The notes below the pieces were generated by a model that was not told where the DNA came from, did not search any database, and saw only the letters and a list, made by a program, of their open reading frames with translations. From assembly GCA_017960985.1 (NCBI GenBank), contig JAGCYD010000021.1, positions 1 to 44,647 of the forward strand: 44,647 nt of DNA, written 5' to 3'. Positions 25,409 to 33,687 of this stretch are shown piece after piece. A program made the translations under genes and the position numbers. Source of the DNA: Bacteroidaceae bacterium. Lineage in GTDB: Bacteria; Bacteroidota; Bacteroidia; Bacteroidales; Bacteroidaceae. The stretch's first letter is position 1. The number at the start of each line of letters is the position of its first letter.

Positions 25409-26635
25409 TTATGACAGGATGAGTATGCGATGTGTCTTCTCAGTCACACGATAATGGTGGTCGATACGCAATCCCTTTACCCAGATGATGTTATCCTCCG
25501 AGCAGACAAGCCATTGACTTTGCTTGTCAAAAATGGATAGTTTTTGGTCAGTAAGAAAGTCACTGATGAGCCGTGTACCTTGTTTCATGCCGAATGGATG
25601 AAAACGGTCGCCAGTTTTAGGGTGGCGAAGGGTTAAGGGGAATTTGACCTTGTCTGCATCGATGTAGGCATATTCGGGGAGAAGGTTGGATTCCTTGATA
25701 AAACCGAGAGCATCTTCCACTTCGATAATCTGTCCATAAAGAACTGGCGGAAGTTCAGTTTCTTCTTTATTCTTTAGAATAAATCCATTGCGATTGCGAA
25801 GCAAACGGTGTGTCTGACTTTCAAAAATTGCACCAGGCTGTCCCTGAATATGGGCCATTATATTTTGCTCCTGTGCTGCATTGAAACCATATTCCCTTAG
25901 TTGCTCATGTAGTGTGGCAGGGGTGATATCATTACTGTTCTTGATTCCCTTAAGATAATAAGGGAGTGCCTCGGCAATCCTATGGGCTGTTTCAGCAATG
26001 TGCTCTACTGCTTGGGGATTGAAGGACTGAAGCATAGGAATCAAATCCAGTCGAATACGGTTGCGTAGGGCATCTCGTTCGAGGTTGGTACTATCGGTAA
26101 CAAAATCTTGTCCGATTCCCTTTAAGTATTCTAGAATCTCTTGTTTAGAAACGGAGAGGAGCGGACGGATGATATACCCATTTTCGGCGCGCATTCCTAC
26201 TAGTCCACGGATACCTGTACCTCGCAATAAGTTTAAAATGATAGTTTCGGCTTGGTCTTCTCGATGATGTGCCACGGCGATGTAATCGGCATGAAGTTCT
26301 TCTCGTTGTTCTTCAAACCATTCATATCGCAGTTCTCGAGCGGCCATTTCTATACTGATACCTTTCTGCTGTGCATATTCTAAAGTATCAAACCGCTTGA
26401 TATACAGAGGAACATTCAACTTTTTACAAAGGGAGACAACAAATTGCTCGTCGCGTTCAGACTCTTCTCCCCGCAGTTGAAAATTACAGTGTAGGGCTGC
26501 TACGGGGGGGGGACCTTGCTCCAAAAGGGCACACAATAAGGCCACGGAGTCAGCACCGCCACTAATGGCGACGAGAATCTTTCCGTCTTTTACCTTTAAG
26601 TGTTTCACCTTTTTAATTCTAAAATTGAAACACAT
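25409..26635 (-). CDS. tilS: tRNA(Ile)-lysidine synthase
   Basis: Modifies C34 of the CAU-anticodon tRNA-Ile to lysidine so that it reads AUA. It is an N-type ATP pyrophosphatase of 408 aa. The PP-loop SGGADS is at residues 25-30, followed by ALHCNFQLRGEES, AVHHREDQAET and NLLRGTGIRGL. The C-terminal third has the TilS substrate-binding region (TLRHPKTGDRFHPFGMKQGTR in the text). The ATG at 26635 shares its A with the recN stop (TGATG), so the two genes are translationally coupled. Last gene of the dnaN operon. Confidence 0.94.
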   Translation of the reverse strand: MCFNFRIKKVKHLKVKDGKILVAISGGADSVALLCALLEQGPPPVAALHCNFQLRGEESERDEQFVVSLCKKLNVPLYIKRFDTLEYAQQKGISIEMAARELRYEWFEEQREELHADYIAVAHHREDQAETIILNLLRGTGIRGLVGMRAENGYIIRPLLSVSKQEILEYLKGIGQDFVTDSTNLERDALRNRIRLDLIPMLQSFNPQAVEHIAETAHRIAEALPYYLKGIKNSNDITPATLHEQLREYGFNAAQEQNIMAHIQGQPGAIFESQTHRLLRNRNGFILKNKEETELPPVLYGQIIEVEDALGFIKESNLLPEYAYIDADKVKFPLTLRHPKTGDRFHPFGMKQGTRLISDFLTDQKLSIFDKQSQWLVCSEDNIIWVKGLRIDHHYRVTEKTHRILILS

Positions 26636-28305
26636 CAAATTCCAGCAGCTAGAAGTGCTTTGGCGTTGTCTATCGCTGCTTGAGTAAGTTTACTACCAGA
26701 AAGCATCCGTGCCAATTCCTCTATGCGCTCTTCCTGCTGGAGTATTGTAATGTTACTTGTCGTGGTTGTAGATTTGTCAGTTTTATATACGTGATAATGG
26801 TGTTTCCCGAGGGCAGCGATTTGTGGTAGGTGAGTTATGGAGATGACTTGCTTTCCCACACCATTTCCCATCTCTTGCATAATCTGAGCCATCTTTTCGG
26901 CCATCTGTCCTGATACGCCTGTGTCGATCTCATCAAAGATAATGGTCGGGAGTTCCATAGTTTTACCTATCATGACCTTCAAGGCTAACATCAAACGGGA
27001 TATTTCACCACCGCTTGCAACCTGTGATAAGGGTTGCATGGGAATGTTCTTGTTGGCACTGAATAAGAGGATGACTTTGTCACGCCCATTGGCGGAATAG
27101 GGGTTGCCTGACGATAAATCCGCCTTAAACTGGACATTGGGCATCCCTAATATTACGAGCCTCTTACACATTTCTTTTTCGATGGTAATACTTGCCTTTT
27201 GTCGTAAGGAAGATAATTTTGAGGCAGTTGTGTCAAGAGACTTTTCTATTTGATCGAGATGTTCTTGTAATTCATGAAGCCTTTCATCATAATTTTCAAT
27301 AAGGGAAAGGCGTTGCTTCAATTCTTGCTGTATGGAAAGCAGGGCTCGTATATCTTCTGCATGGAATTTCTGCTTTAATGAATTTAGGGTAGAGATACGC
27401 TCACTTACATAATTTAATCTGTCTGGGTCGTATTCTATATTCTCCATATTGCCCACCAGTTCGTTGGCAATATCACGCATTTCTATTTGGCAACAGTCTA
27501 TTCTTTCTGCCAGTTTTTGTGCAGGAGAATAAAGTGTGGCAATGGACTCCAATTTCCGTTGTGCATCCTGTAGCATTCCTACAAGCCCATGCTCGTCGTT
27601 TTCGATGATTTCAGAGGCTTGATACATCCCCGACTTGATATCTTCGGCATGGGTGAGTGTGTTGAGTTCCTGAGAAAGTTCTTCTTCCTCATCTTCAACG
27701 AGATTAGCCTCCTCTAGTTGTTGAACCTGATAGGCGATATATTCTTGTTCGGTTTTGTCTCTTTCTGATTCTGCCTGTAGAGTAGCGAGTTCCGTCCGAA
27801 CCTGACAATAATTTTTATATGTTGCTTTGTAGGCTTCCAATATTTCATTGTCTTGTGCTATGGCATCAAGTACACGCAACTGAAAGTCGGCTTTGTTCAA
27901 CAATAAATTTTGATGCTGGCTATGTATGTCAATGAGTTGCTCGCCAAGTTCCTTGAGGTCTGATAGGGTAGCAGGTGTATCGTTGATAAATGCTCGTGAT
28001 TTGCCAGAAGAAGTCAGTTCCCGTCTGATGATACATTCTGTCCCGTCGAAATCAAGATCGCGCTCTGCAAAGTATTCTGAGAAATCATATTGTGATAAAT
28101 CAAACTCCGCCTCAATAATACAACGCGAAGCCCCAGCCTTTATCATTTTTAGGTCAGCCCGTTGTCCCAAAAGTAAACCTATGGCTCCCAGCAGAATAGA
28201 TTTTCCCGCTCCCGTTTCTCCTGTGATTACCGAGAATCCTTCATAAAAGTCTATATCAAGACTTTCAATTAGTACGTAGTTTTGTATGTGTAGGGATTGT
28301 AGCAT
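26635..28305 (-). CDS. recN: DNA repair protein RecN
   Basis: SMC-like ATPase that helps repair double-strand breaks by recombination. Walker A is at GETGAGKS (residues 29-36). The middle ~300 residues are coiled coil. The C-terminal half holds the ABC signature QVASGGEISRLMLALK, Walker B TIIFDEIDTGVSG and the H-loop in ISITHLPQIAA. The 556-aa length is normal. Start and stop each share one base with the neighbouring genes, indicating tight coupling with DUF4835 and tilS. Confidence 0.95.
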   Translation of the reverse strand: MLQSLHIQNYVLIESLDIDFYEGFSVITGETGAGKSILLGAIGLLLGQRADLKMIKAGASRCIIEAEFDLSQYDFSEYFAERDLDFDGTECIIRRELTSSGKSRAFINDTPATLSDLKELGEQLIDIHSQHQNLLLNKADFQLRVLDAIAQDNEILEAYKATYKNYCQVRTELATLQAESERDKTEQEYIAYQVQQLEEANLVEDEEEELSQELNTLTHAEDIKSGMYQASEIIENDEHGLVGMLQDAQRKLESIATLYSPAQKLAERIDCCQIEMRDIANELVGNMENIEYDPDRLNYVSERISTLNSLKQKFHAEDIRALLSIQQELKQRLSLIENYDERLHELQEHLDQIEKSLDTTASKLSSLRQKASITIEKEMCKRLVILGMPNVQFKADLSSGNPYSANGRDKVILLFSANKNIPMQPLSQVASGGEISRLMLALKVMIGKTMELPTIIFDEIDTGVSGQMAEKMAQIMQEMGNGVGKQVISITHLPQIAALGKHHYHVYKTDKSTTTTSNITILQQEERIEELARMLSGSKLTQAAIDNAKALLAAGI

Positions 28306-29201
28306 TATTTCTTTAGCTTATCCCATTGGTCACTTAGGGATGTGTTTATCCGGTATAAGATGTTGTAAGCCGTTTCTTTCTCCTTGTTCGTACCTTTCCC
28401 ACTATAAATATTGACCAGTTCGTCGCGTTTGTATTCGGTAAAGAGTACGGGCAACTGGCTCATGGTACGGGCATCTTGCGATGCATTTAATAGTTCTAAA
28501 GCCTCGGTAATATTCGCTCGTCCTGTAGATGCATTTTCTGCCATCATGTCAAGTCCCTCGCGATGATATTTATAGACCATCATGCGATAATCCTCCATCG
28601 AGCCATCAAGGTAGTCGTTTAGTAAACCGAAGCGGTTCTTGCTATCACTGAAAGAAGTCCAGCCAGGGAATCCTAAACTTTGTGCGTTGTTAACAATATT
28701 TTCTGCGGTTTGCAGGTAAGTGGTGCCACCAAGTGGTGACATGGAATCCATATCGTATCCGATAATCATATATGCATAATAGGCCAGCATAGCAGTCAGG
28801 TTGTTATCCACATACTCAGGATTCCATTCTAACTGGTCTGTAGTTTGAAACTTGAATTGAAAGTCACCATCCTTTACGCTGTATAGGGTTGTATTATAGG
28901 AGCTATTGAATACAGGACGACTACTTGTCATCAATAGAGTGCTCTTGATTAAACTTTCCGCCTCGTTCCAACTATTAACAGTAATGTTGAAGTTGCAATC
29001 TATCCGTTCGATTTCCTTGTATTGTAAACTCGTCCATTGATGGTCGTTGAGAAAGGCTTCTATCTTTTCACGCAGGGATTCAAACACTTCGGTTTTAGTG
29101 TTTGATAATTGTGCCGTATTCACCACTACTTTTGCATTGAGTTCCTGGGCAGATATGGCAGTGGAGAATAATAAACTGAGAAAAAACAGATAGATTCTCA
29201 T
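28305..29201 (-). CDS. DUF4835 family secreted protein (PorD-like)
   Basis: A 298-aa protein with a signal peptide (~1-18, ending TAISAQ), then AKVVVNTAQLSNT, FNITVNSWNE and YYAYMIIGYDMDSMSPLGG, which I recognise as DUF4835. Members of this Bacteroidetes family have been annotated as PorD-like type IX secretion components. I recall this annotation but cannot verify it here, and no other secretion genes are nearby. Its place between coaBC and recN is a typical Bacteroidetes arrangement, and both junctions overlap by one base. No enzymatic motif is seen. Confidence 0.8.
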   Translation of the reverse strand: MRIYLFFLSLLFSTAISAQELNAKVVVNTAQLSNTKTEVFESLREKIEAFLNDHQWTSLQYKEIERIDCNFNITVNSWNEAESLIKSTLLMTSSRPVFNSSYNTTLYSVKDGDFQFKFQTTDQLEWNPEYVDNNLTAMLAYYAYMIIGYDMDSMSPLGGTTYLQTAENIVNNAQSLGFPGWTSFSDSKNRFGLLNDYLDGSMEDYRMMVYKYHREGLDMMAENASTGRANITEALELLNASQDARTMSQLPVLFTEYKRDELVNIYSGKGTNKEKETAYNILYRINTSLSDQWDKLKK

Positions 29202-30394
29202 TATATTATAATTTCCACTAATTTATTGACAATTTCCTGGGCTACTTCAGCTTTTGACATCAAGGGGTATGCTGTTTTGTCTTTAGCCGAAATAATGGTT
29301 ACCTTGTTTGTGTCATACATGAATCCCGCATTTTTATCGTTTAGGGAGTTAAGCACGATGAAGTCAAAGTTCTTCTTCTTCAATTTTTCTTTGGCATTAA
29401 AGTCCTCATTGGTGGTTTCCAACGCGAAGCCAACCAATCGTTGTCCGTCTTGTTTTGTCTTACCCAAAGCCTGAGCAATGTCCTTTGTCGGTTTTAGGTT
29501 CAGTACAAGGTCTTCTCCATCTCGTTTGATTTTATTGTCTGCCACGGTCTCTGGCGTATAGTCTGCAACGGCAGCACACAATATACCGGCTTCACAGTTA
29601 GGGTAGAGCGCCATGGCTTTGTTATACATCTGTTGAGCACATTCAACCTTAGAAAGATGTATGTTGGGATGTGTTACTTGTAGGTATGTTGGACCGCTAA
29701 TAAGTTCCACTAATGCTCCTCTTTTGGCACATTCCTCAGCTAAGGCATATCCCATCTTCCCACTCGAATAGTTGCCAATAAAGCGTACGGGGTCAATTTT
29801 CTCGTAGGTTGGACCAGCTGTTAATAGAATTCGCTTTCCTAGAAGGTCTTTTTGATAGAAGAACTCATCCAGAATCTTCACAATCTTTTCTGGTTCCTCC
29901 ATGCGACCTTTGCCCGTAAGATGACTGGCTAATTCTCCGTTTGTGGGTTCAATAATTTGAACACCTTGTTGGCGAAGTGTTTTAAGGTTTTCCTGTGTGG
30001 CAGGATGGGCAAACATATCCAAATCCATGGCAGGTGCGACGAACACAGGGGCTTTCATCGAAAGATATGTAGTAAGCAGCATATTGTCTGCAATGCCATG
30101 GGCCATTTTCCCGATGGTGCTGGCGGTGGCTGGTGCAACGAGCATGGCGTCTGCCCATAGGCCAAGATCTACATGGCTATGCCACGAACCGTCGCGCTGC
30201 GAGAAAAAGTTATTGATTACGGGTTTAGAAGTTAGAGCACTGAGTGTAATAGGGGTGATAAATTCTTTGCCCGAAGGTGTGATGACAACTTGCACTTCGG
30301 CTCCTTGCTTGATAAGCATTCGGATAATCAGACAGGCTTTGTATGCTGCAATGCTGCCTGTTATGCCCAAAACTATCTTTTTCCCTTTTAACAT
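29201..30394 (-). CDS. coaBC: Bifunctional phosphopantothenoylcysteine decarboxylase/phosphopantothenate-cysteine ligase
   Basis: Carries out two consecutive steps of coenzyme A synthesis. The N-terminal ~180 residues are the FMN-dependent decarboxylase CoaC: GITGSIAAYKA, SHVDLGLWADAMLVAPATA and the PAMDLDMF block. The C-terminal part is the CTP-dependent ligase CoaB, with GPTYEKIDPVRFIGNYSSGKMG split over its nucleotide loop, AAVADY, and KPTKDI. Total 397 aa, as expected. panC and panD for the same pathway lie about 15 kb away in this window. Its stop shares one base with the DUF4835 start. Confidence 0.95.
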   Translation of the reverse strand: MLKGKKIVLGITGSIAAYKACLIIRMLIKQGAEVQVVITPSGKEFITPITLSALTSKPVINNFFSQRDGSWHSHVDLGLWADAMLVAPATASTIGKMAHGIADNMLLTTYLSMKAPVFVAPAMDLDMFAHPATQENLKTLRQQGVQIIEPTNGELASHLTGKGRMEEPEKIVKILDEFFYQKDLLGKRILLTAGPTYEKIDPVRFIGNYSSGKMGYALAEECAKRGALVELISGPTYLQVTHPNIHLSKVECAQQMYNKAMALYPNCEAGILCAAVADYTPETVADNKIKRDGEDLVLNLKPTKDIAQALGKTKQDGQRLVGFALETTNEDFNAKEKLKKKNFDFIVLNSLNDKNAGFMYDTNKVTIISAKDKTAYPLMSKAEVAQEIVNKLVEIII

Positions 30395-30405
30395 GTATCC
30401 AAAAA

Positions 30406-31221
30406 TTACTTCACGGCATATTTAAGCCAAAGTTTCTTGAACGCCTGTTTGGTGTTCAGGGTAAAGTCGGATTGCATAAGCCATCCGTAATATCCACTAT
30501 CCTTAGGAAAGACATCCTTCACCTTTACGCCTTTGTATTTTCCGAAATTGATGACCTCATCACCGTTTTCGTCATAAACCAGACGCCCGGCGAAATCCAC
30601 GAAAGGGCGTCCTATAATGCTGGCAGAAGCTAAGGCGTCTATGCTATTCTCCAATTGCCGTTCTGGCTCCTCTTGACGACCTGGTGCATACATATCCAAT
30701 TGTCCTTGCAGAACACGCCAAGTGGCTTCTGTATCTTGGTCTGCAAGGTGTGCCTGGAAGTCGTCTTCCATCTTGCGTCCACAGTAGAATTTGTATGCAG
30801 CGGCAAGATTTCGCTTCTCCATAGCCTTAAAGATGTTGCAGGCATCGATTAATTTTGCTTGTGAAAAGTCAAAATTAACGCCAGCGCGAAGAAACTCTTC
30901 ACAAAGCAAGGGTACATCATAGCAATTGGAATTGTACCCGGCAAAGTCGCATCCCTGAAATTTTTCAGCTAACCGGGGAGCCAGTAGCTTAAATGTGGGC
31001 GCGTCTTTTACCATCTCGTCAGTGATGTGTGTAAGATTTTGCACCTCCTGTGGAATCGGCATTTCTGGATTGACGAAACGATTGGCACGTTCCTCGCTAC
31101 CATCGGGATGGGCTATGATGTAGGAAATCTGTATAATACGCGCCGTAGCAATATCCAATCCGGTTGTTTCCAGATCGAATATTACCAACGGGCGTTTAAG
31201 GTTTAATTTCATACTAATCAT
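30406..31221 (-). CDS. DnaQ-like 3'-5' exonuclease
   Basis: A 271-aa DEDD-family exonuclease. ExoI is VIFDLETTGLD (D16, E18), ExoII is FAGYNSNCYDVPLL, and ExoIII includes AHLADQDTEAT, where a His precedes the last Asp in the DEDDh manner. The C-terminal ~65 residues (INFGKYKGVKVKDVF ... YGWLMQSDF) form a small domain often attached to such exonucleases. It could be the proofreading subunit for the polymerase or a repair exonuclease. The first ATG (31221) overlaps the dnaN stop by 8 nt; an ATG at 31212 is an equally good start without overlap. Confidence 0.87.
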   Translation of the reverse strand: MISMKLNLKRPLVIFDLETTGLDIATARIIQISYIIAHPDGSEERANRFVNPEMPIPQEVQNLTHITDEMVKDAPTFKLLAPRLAEKFQGCDFAGYNSNCYDVPLLCEEFLRAGVNFDFSQAKLIDACNIFKAMEKRNLAAAYKFYCGRKMEDDFQAHLADQDTEATWRVLQGQLDMYAPGRQEEPERQLENSIDALASASIIGRPFVDFAGRLVYDENGDEVINFGKYKGVKVKDVFPKDSGYYGWLMQSDFTLNTKQAFKKLWLKYAVK

Positions 31222-32335
31222 TCAGCATCATAGGCATGAGAAGCATCAAGGTTTCCTCATCCTTGGGCTGTTCAGCAGGAATGACAACACCTGGACGACT
31301 GGGGTCTGCTAATTGTATGGTCAGAGCCTCGCCGTCGATGATATTGGCAATCTCAACTAGGAAAATACAACTAAAACCAATACTGATGGGATCGCTGGAA
31401 TAGTCGCAAAGTAGATTCTCTTCTGCGCGGGTGGCATAGTCATTATCCTCGCCAGTCAAGCACATCTGGTTGTTTTCCAAATGTAATTTCATCAATCCGC
31501 TGCTCTGATTACAGAACACGCTGATACGCTTAAGTGCACTGATAAGGCTTGCGCGATCCACTGTCGCTACATAGGGGTTGTTGGTGGGTATCACACCATT
31601 GTAGTTGGGATAACGGCCCTCGACTAGACGGAAATACAGGTCAAAGTCTTCAGCGTGGATATGTCCCTTTTCGTTATCAAAACTGATACCGATAGTAGTT
31701 TCCTTCTGTAGTACATTCTTCAGTATGGCAGCAACTTTCTTGGGTAAGATAAAACTGGTCTCGATACCAGGCTTCACACTTCTGTTGATATAGCGTACAA
31801 GTTTTTTTCCATCTGTTCCAGCAAAGGTAATGTCTTCTGCGTGAATATCCACATAAATACCTGTCATGACTACACGAATTTCATCGTTTCCAGTGGCAAA
31901 TAGACAGCGGTTGATACCAGTCAACAATACATCACTGGGAATTTCCAAAGTTGTTTTCTGCTCACCGATAGACTGTGGGGCAGGGTAGGTGGATGGGTCA
32001 AGTGTCATCACGGAGAATACACCCGTTTGGTGCTTTCCCTGCAATTCGTGCGATTCGGGATTGAACTCAAAGGTCAAGGGCTGCTCGGCTACTTCCTTCA
32101 TCGAGTCCATAATAGTCTTTGCGGCTATGCAGAACTGTGCGTTGTTGTCACTGTCCACCAAGGGCACGGATGTGATGAAATACTTCTCTCCGTCACTGGC
32201 AGTGATAGTTACTTTGCCGTTCTTGATGTCAAATAGGAAACAGTCAAGGATGGGCATTGAATTTTTTGCTGACATAACCTTGCTGGCAGCAGCGAGACGG
32301 CTATACAAAGCCGTGCTTGAAACAACGAATTTCAT
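31214..32335 (-). CDS. dnaN: DNA polymerase III beta subunit (sliding clamp)
   Basis: Forms the ring that tethers the replicative polymerase to DNA. The 373-aa protein shows the three-domain clamp sequence: MKFVVSSTALYSRLAAASKV, FAGTDGKKLVRY, FRLVEGRYPNYNGVIP, and the C-terminal LMLPMML that contributes to the partner-binding pocket. The start at 32335 is used because the upstream extension to 32410 would include the -7 element at 32368-32375. It heads the six-gene operon dnaN, exonuclease, coaBC, DUF4835, recN, tilS. dnaA is 6 kb away, not adjacent. Confidence 0.95.
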   Translation of the reverse strand: MKFVVSSTALYSRLAAASKVMSAKNSMPILDCFLFDIKNGKVTITASDGEKYFITSVPLVDSDNNAQFCIAAKTIMDSMKEVAEQPLTFEFNPESHELQGKHQTGVFSVMTLDPSTYPAPQSIGEQKTTLEIPSDVLLTGINRCLFATGNDEIRVVMTGIYVDIHAEDITFAGTDGKKLVRYINRSVKPGIETSFILPKKVAAILKNVLQKETTIGISFDNEKGHIHAEDFDLYFRLVEGRYPNYNGVIPTNNPYVATVDRASLISALKRISVFCNQSSGLMKLHLENNQMCLTGEDNDYATRAEENLLCDYSSDPISIGFSCIFLVEIANIIDGEALTIQLADPSRPGVVIPAEQPKDEETLMLLMPMMLND

Positions 32336-32367
32336 ACGATATATTAGTTTAGATGTTTTCCCAACAA

Positions 32368-32398
32368 CAAAAGTAAGGATAAATATTCGTAATACAAA
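32368..32398 (-). promoter_or_regulatory. Promoter of the dnaN operon
   Basis: On the minus strand, TTTG (32395-32398) and TACTTTTG (32368-32375) are 19 nt apart. The dnaN ATG follows 32 nt after the -7 element. Confidence 0.65.
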
Positions 32399-32437
32399 AA
32401 AAACGGGCAAAAATTAGGGCATGTTAATATAATATCG

Positions 32438-32445
32438 TACTTTTG
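32438..32445 (+). promoter_or_regulatory. -7 element of the DUF3127 gene
   Basis: TACTTTTG, 36 nt before the ATG at 32482. No -33 TTTG at the right distance. Confidence 0.4.
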
Positions 32446-32481
32446 CGCTGCATAAACTAACAACAAAAGCGATAAAGAATT

Positions 32482-32877
32482 ATGGATATTACAGGAAAGA
32501 TTATTGCCGCATTGCCTGAGCGTAGTGGTGTGAGCCAGCGTAGCGGTAGCGAGTGGAAAGCGGCTTCGTATGTACTCGAGACACAGGAACAGTACCCAAA
32601 GAAGATATGCTTCGATGTGTTTGGGGCTGACCGTATAGAACAATTTAACATTCAAGTGGGCGATATGATGACGGTTTCGTTCGACATTGATGCTCATGAG
32701 TACAATGGACGTTGGTTCAACAGCATCCGTGCTTTCCGCGTCAATCGTGATGTACAGGCTGCGGCTCCTGCAGAAGTTCCTATGCCTGATGCTCCTGCTG
32801 CACCTTTCAATGCAGAACCTGCCCCTTCCTCTCCTTTTGAAGAGGCTCCTGCTGGTGACAGCGACCTTCCTTTTTGA
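32482..32877 (+). CDS. DUF3127 protein with an SSB-like acidic C-terminal tip
   Basis: A 131-aa protein. Residues 1-90 form a compact beta-rich domain (MDITGKIIAALPERSG, WKAASYVLETQEQYPKK, GRWFNSIRAFRV) that I recognise as DUF3127, an OB-fold-like Bacteroidetes family. Residues 91-122 are a flexible Ala/Pro linker. The chain ends GDSDLPF, very like the DDDIPF tip by which single-stranded-DNA-binding protein recruits repair and replication enzymes. The overall plan (OB-like core, Pro-rich linker, acidic-hydrophobic tip) is that of SSB. Single-strand binding is inference; the fold call is from memory. It is divergent from dnaN. Confidence 0.8.
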   Translation: MDITGKIIAALPERSGVSQRSGSEWKAASYVLETQEQYPKKICFDVFGADRIEQFNIQVGDMMTVSFDIDAHEYNGRWFNSIRAFRVNRDVQAAAPAEVPMPDAPAAPFNAEPAPSSPFEEAPAGDSDLPF

Positions 32878-32914
32878 TAATCTCTACTTATAGTAGCAAA
32901 TAAATCAATATTTA

Positions 32915-32938
32915 GGGGTACCTTCAAAAAGATACCCC
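32915..32938. terminator. Hairpin terminator between convergent genes
   Basis: GGGGTA (32915-32920) pairs with TACCCC (32933-32938) across a 12-nt loop containing a run of A. It lies between the DUF3127 gene and the minus-strand nucleotidyltransferase. The stem is short and the T-run poor, so the call is tentative. Confidence 0.4.
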
Positions 32939-32973
32939 ATTCTTGTATATTGTATTATTTTCAAATCGAATGA

Positions 32974-33687
32974 TTACTCTTTTAAGAAATCTTCAGCAGC
33001 GGCAAGCGTATCGAGTTTTCCAACATCAATTAGCCGAAGTCCAGACTGTTGATAAGCATATATGGGATAGGCGTCACAGATGGAAAGGTAGAAATCTATG
33101 ACGGAGAAACGCTCGGGCCAACAGTCCATTAGGGGGAAAAGTGAGGTGGACATTTGATGGATGCCAGCAAAGGCAAGGTGCTGACAATCTTCTATATTCA
33201 AGTTGGGGTAGGGTGACTTCACCTCGCCAGTTTTGATGTTTGTCCATCCTACAAGTCTATTTCCTTTGTTGAAGAGTAAATATCGTTGGGTGTCTCGTTG
33301 GCTGACAAGCAGGGTGGCAGCTTGTCCTTTACCTGCCTCGTAAAATTCGCGCAGGTTCACATTACTTAGAATGTCCACATTGTGTATTAAGAATCGCTGA
33401 CAGTCAGCAAGCAGAGGTCGGGCATGCCGGATGCCTCCTCCAGTTTCGAGCAACTGCTCGCGTTCGTCACTTAGGTGGATGTTTTCTCGTCCCTTGCACC
33501 ATTGCTCTATTTGGTCAGCAAAATGATGAATATTGATGACGATATCTTCAAAACCTTCGTGTGTCAGTTTCTCCAACAGGATTTCGAGCAAAGGACGACC
33601 GCCTACGGGTACAAGTGCTTTTGGCATGGTGTCGGTCAGGGGTTTCAACCGAGTACCGAGTCCAGCGGCAAATATCATGGCTTTCAT
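32974..33687 (-). CDS. MurU-like sugar-1-phosphate nucleotidyltransferase
   Basis: A 237-aa nucleotidyltransferase. The signature MIFAAGLGTRLKPLTDTMPK (residues 4-23) is followed by ALVPVGGRPLLE, then ETGGGIRHARPLL, and HNVDIL where the metal-binding Asp sits. The size, and the sugar kinase gene overlapping it by 4 nt upstream, match the AmgK-MurU pair that turns free N-acetylmuramate into UDP-MurNAc, bypassing de novo synthesis. A mannose- or glucose-1-phosphate substrate is possible from sequence alone. It is the last gene of the operon. Confidence 0.82.
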   Translation of the reverse strand: MKAMIFAAGLGTRLKPLTDTMPKALVPVGGRPLLEILLEKLTHEGFEDIVINIHHFADQIEQWCKGRENIHLSDEREQLLETGGGIRHARPLLADCQRFLIHNVDILSNVNLREFYEAGKGQAATLLVSQRDTQRYLLFNKGNRLVGWTNIKTGEVKSPYPNLNIEDCQHLAFAGIHQMSTSLFPLMDCWPERFSVIDFYLSICDAYPIYAYQQSGLRLIDVGKLDTLAAAEDFLKE

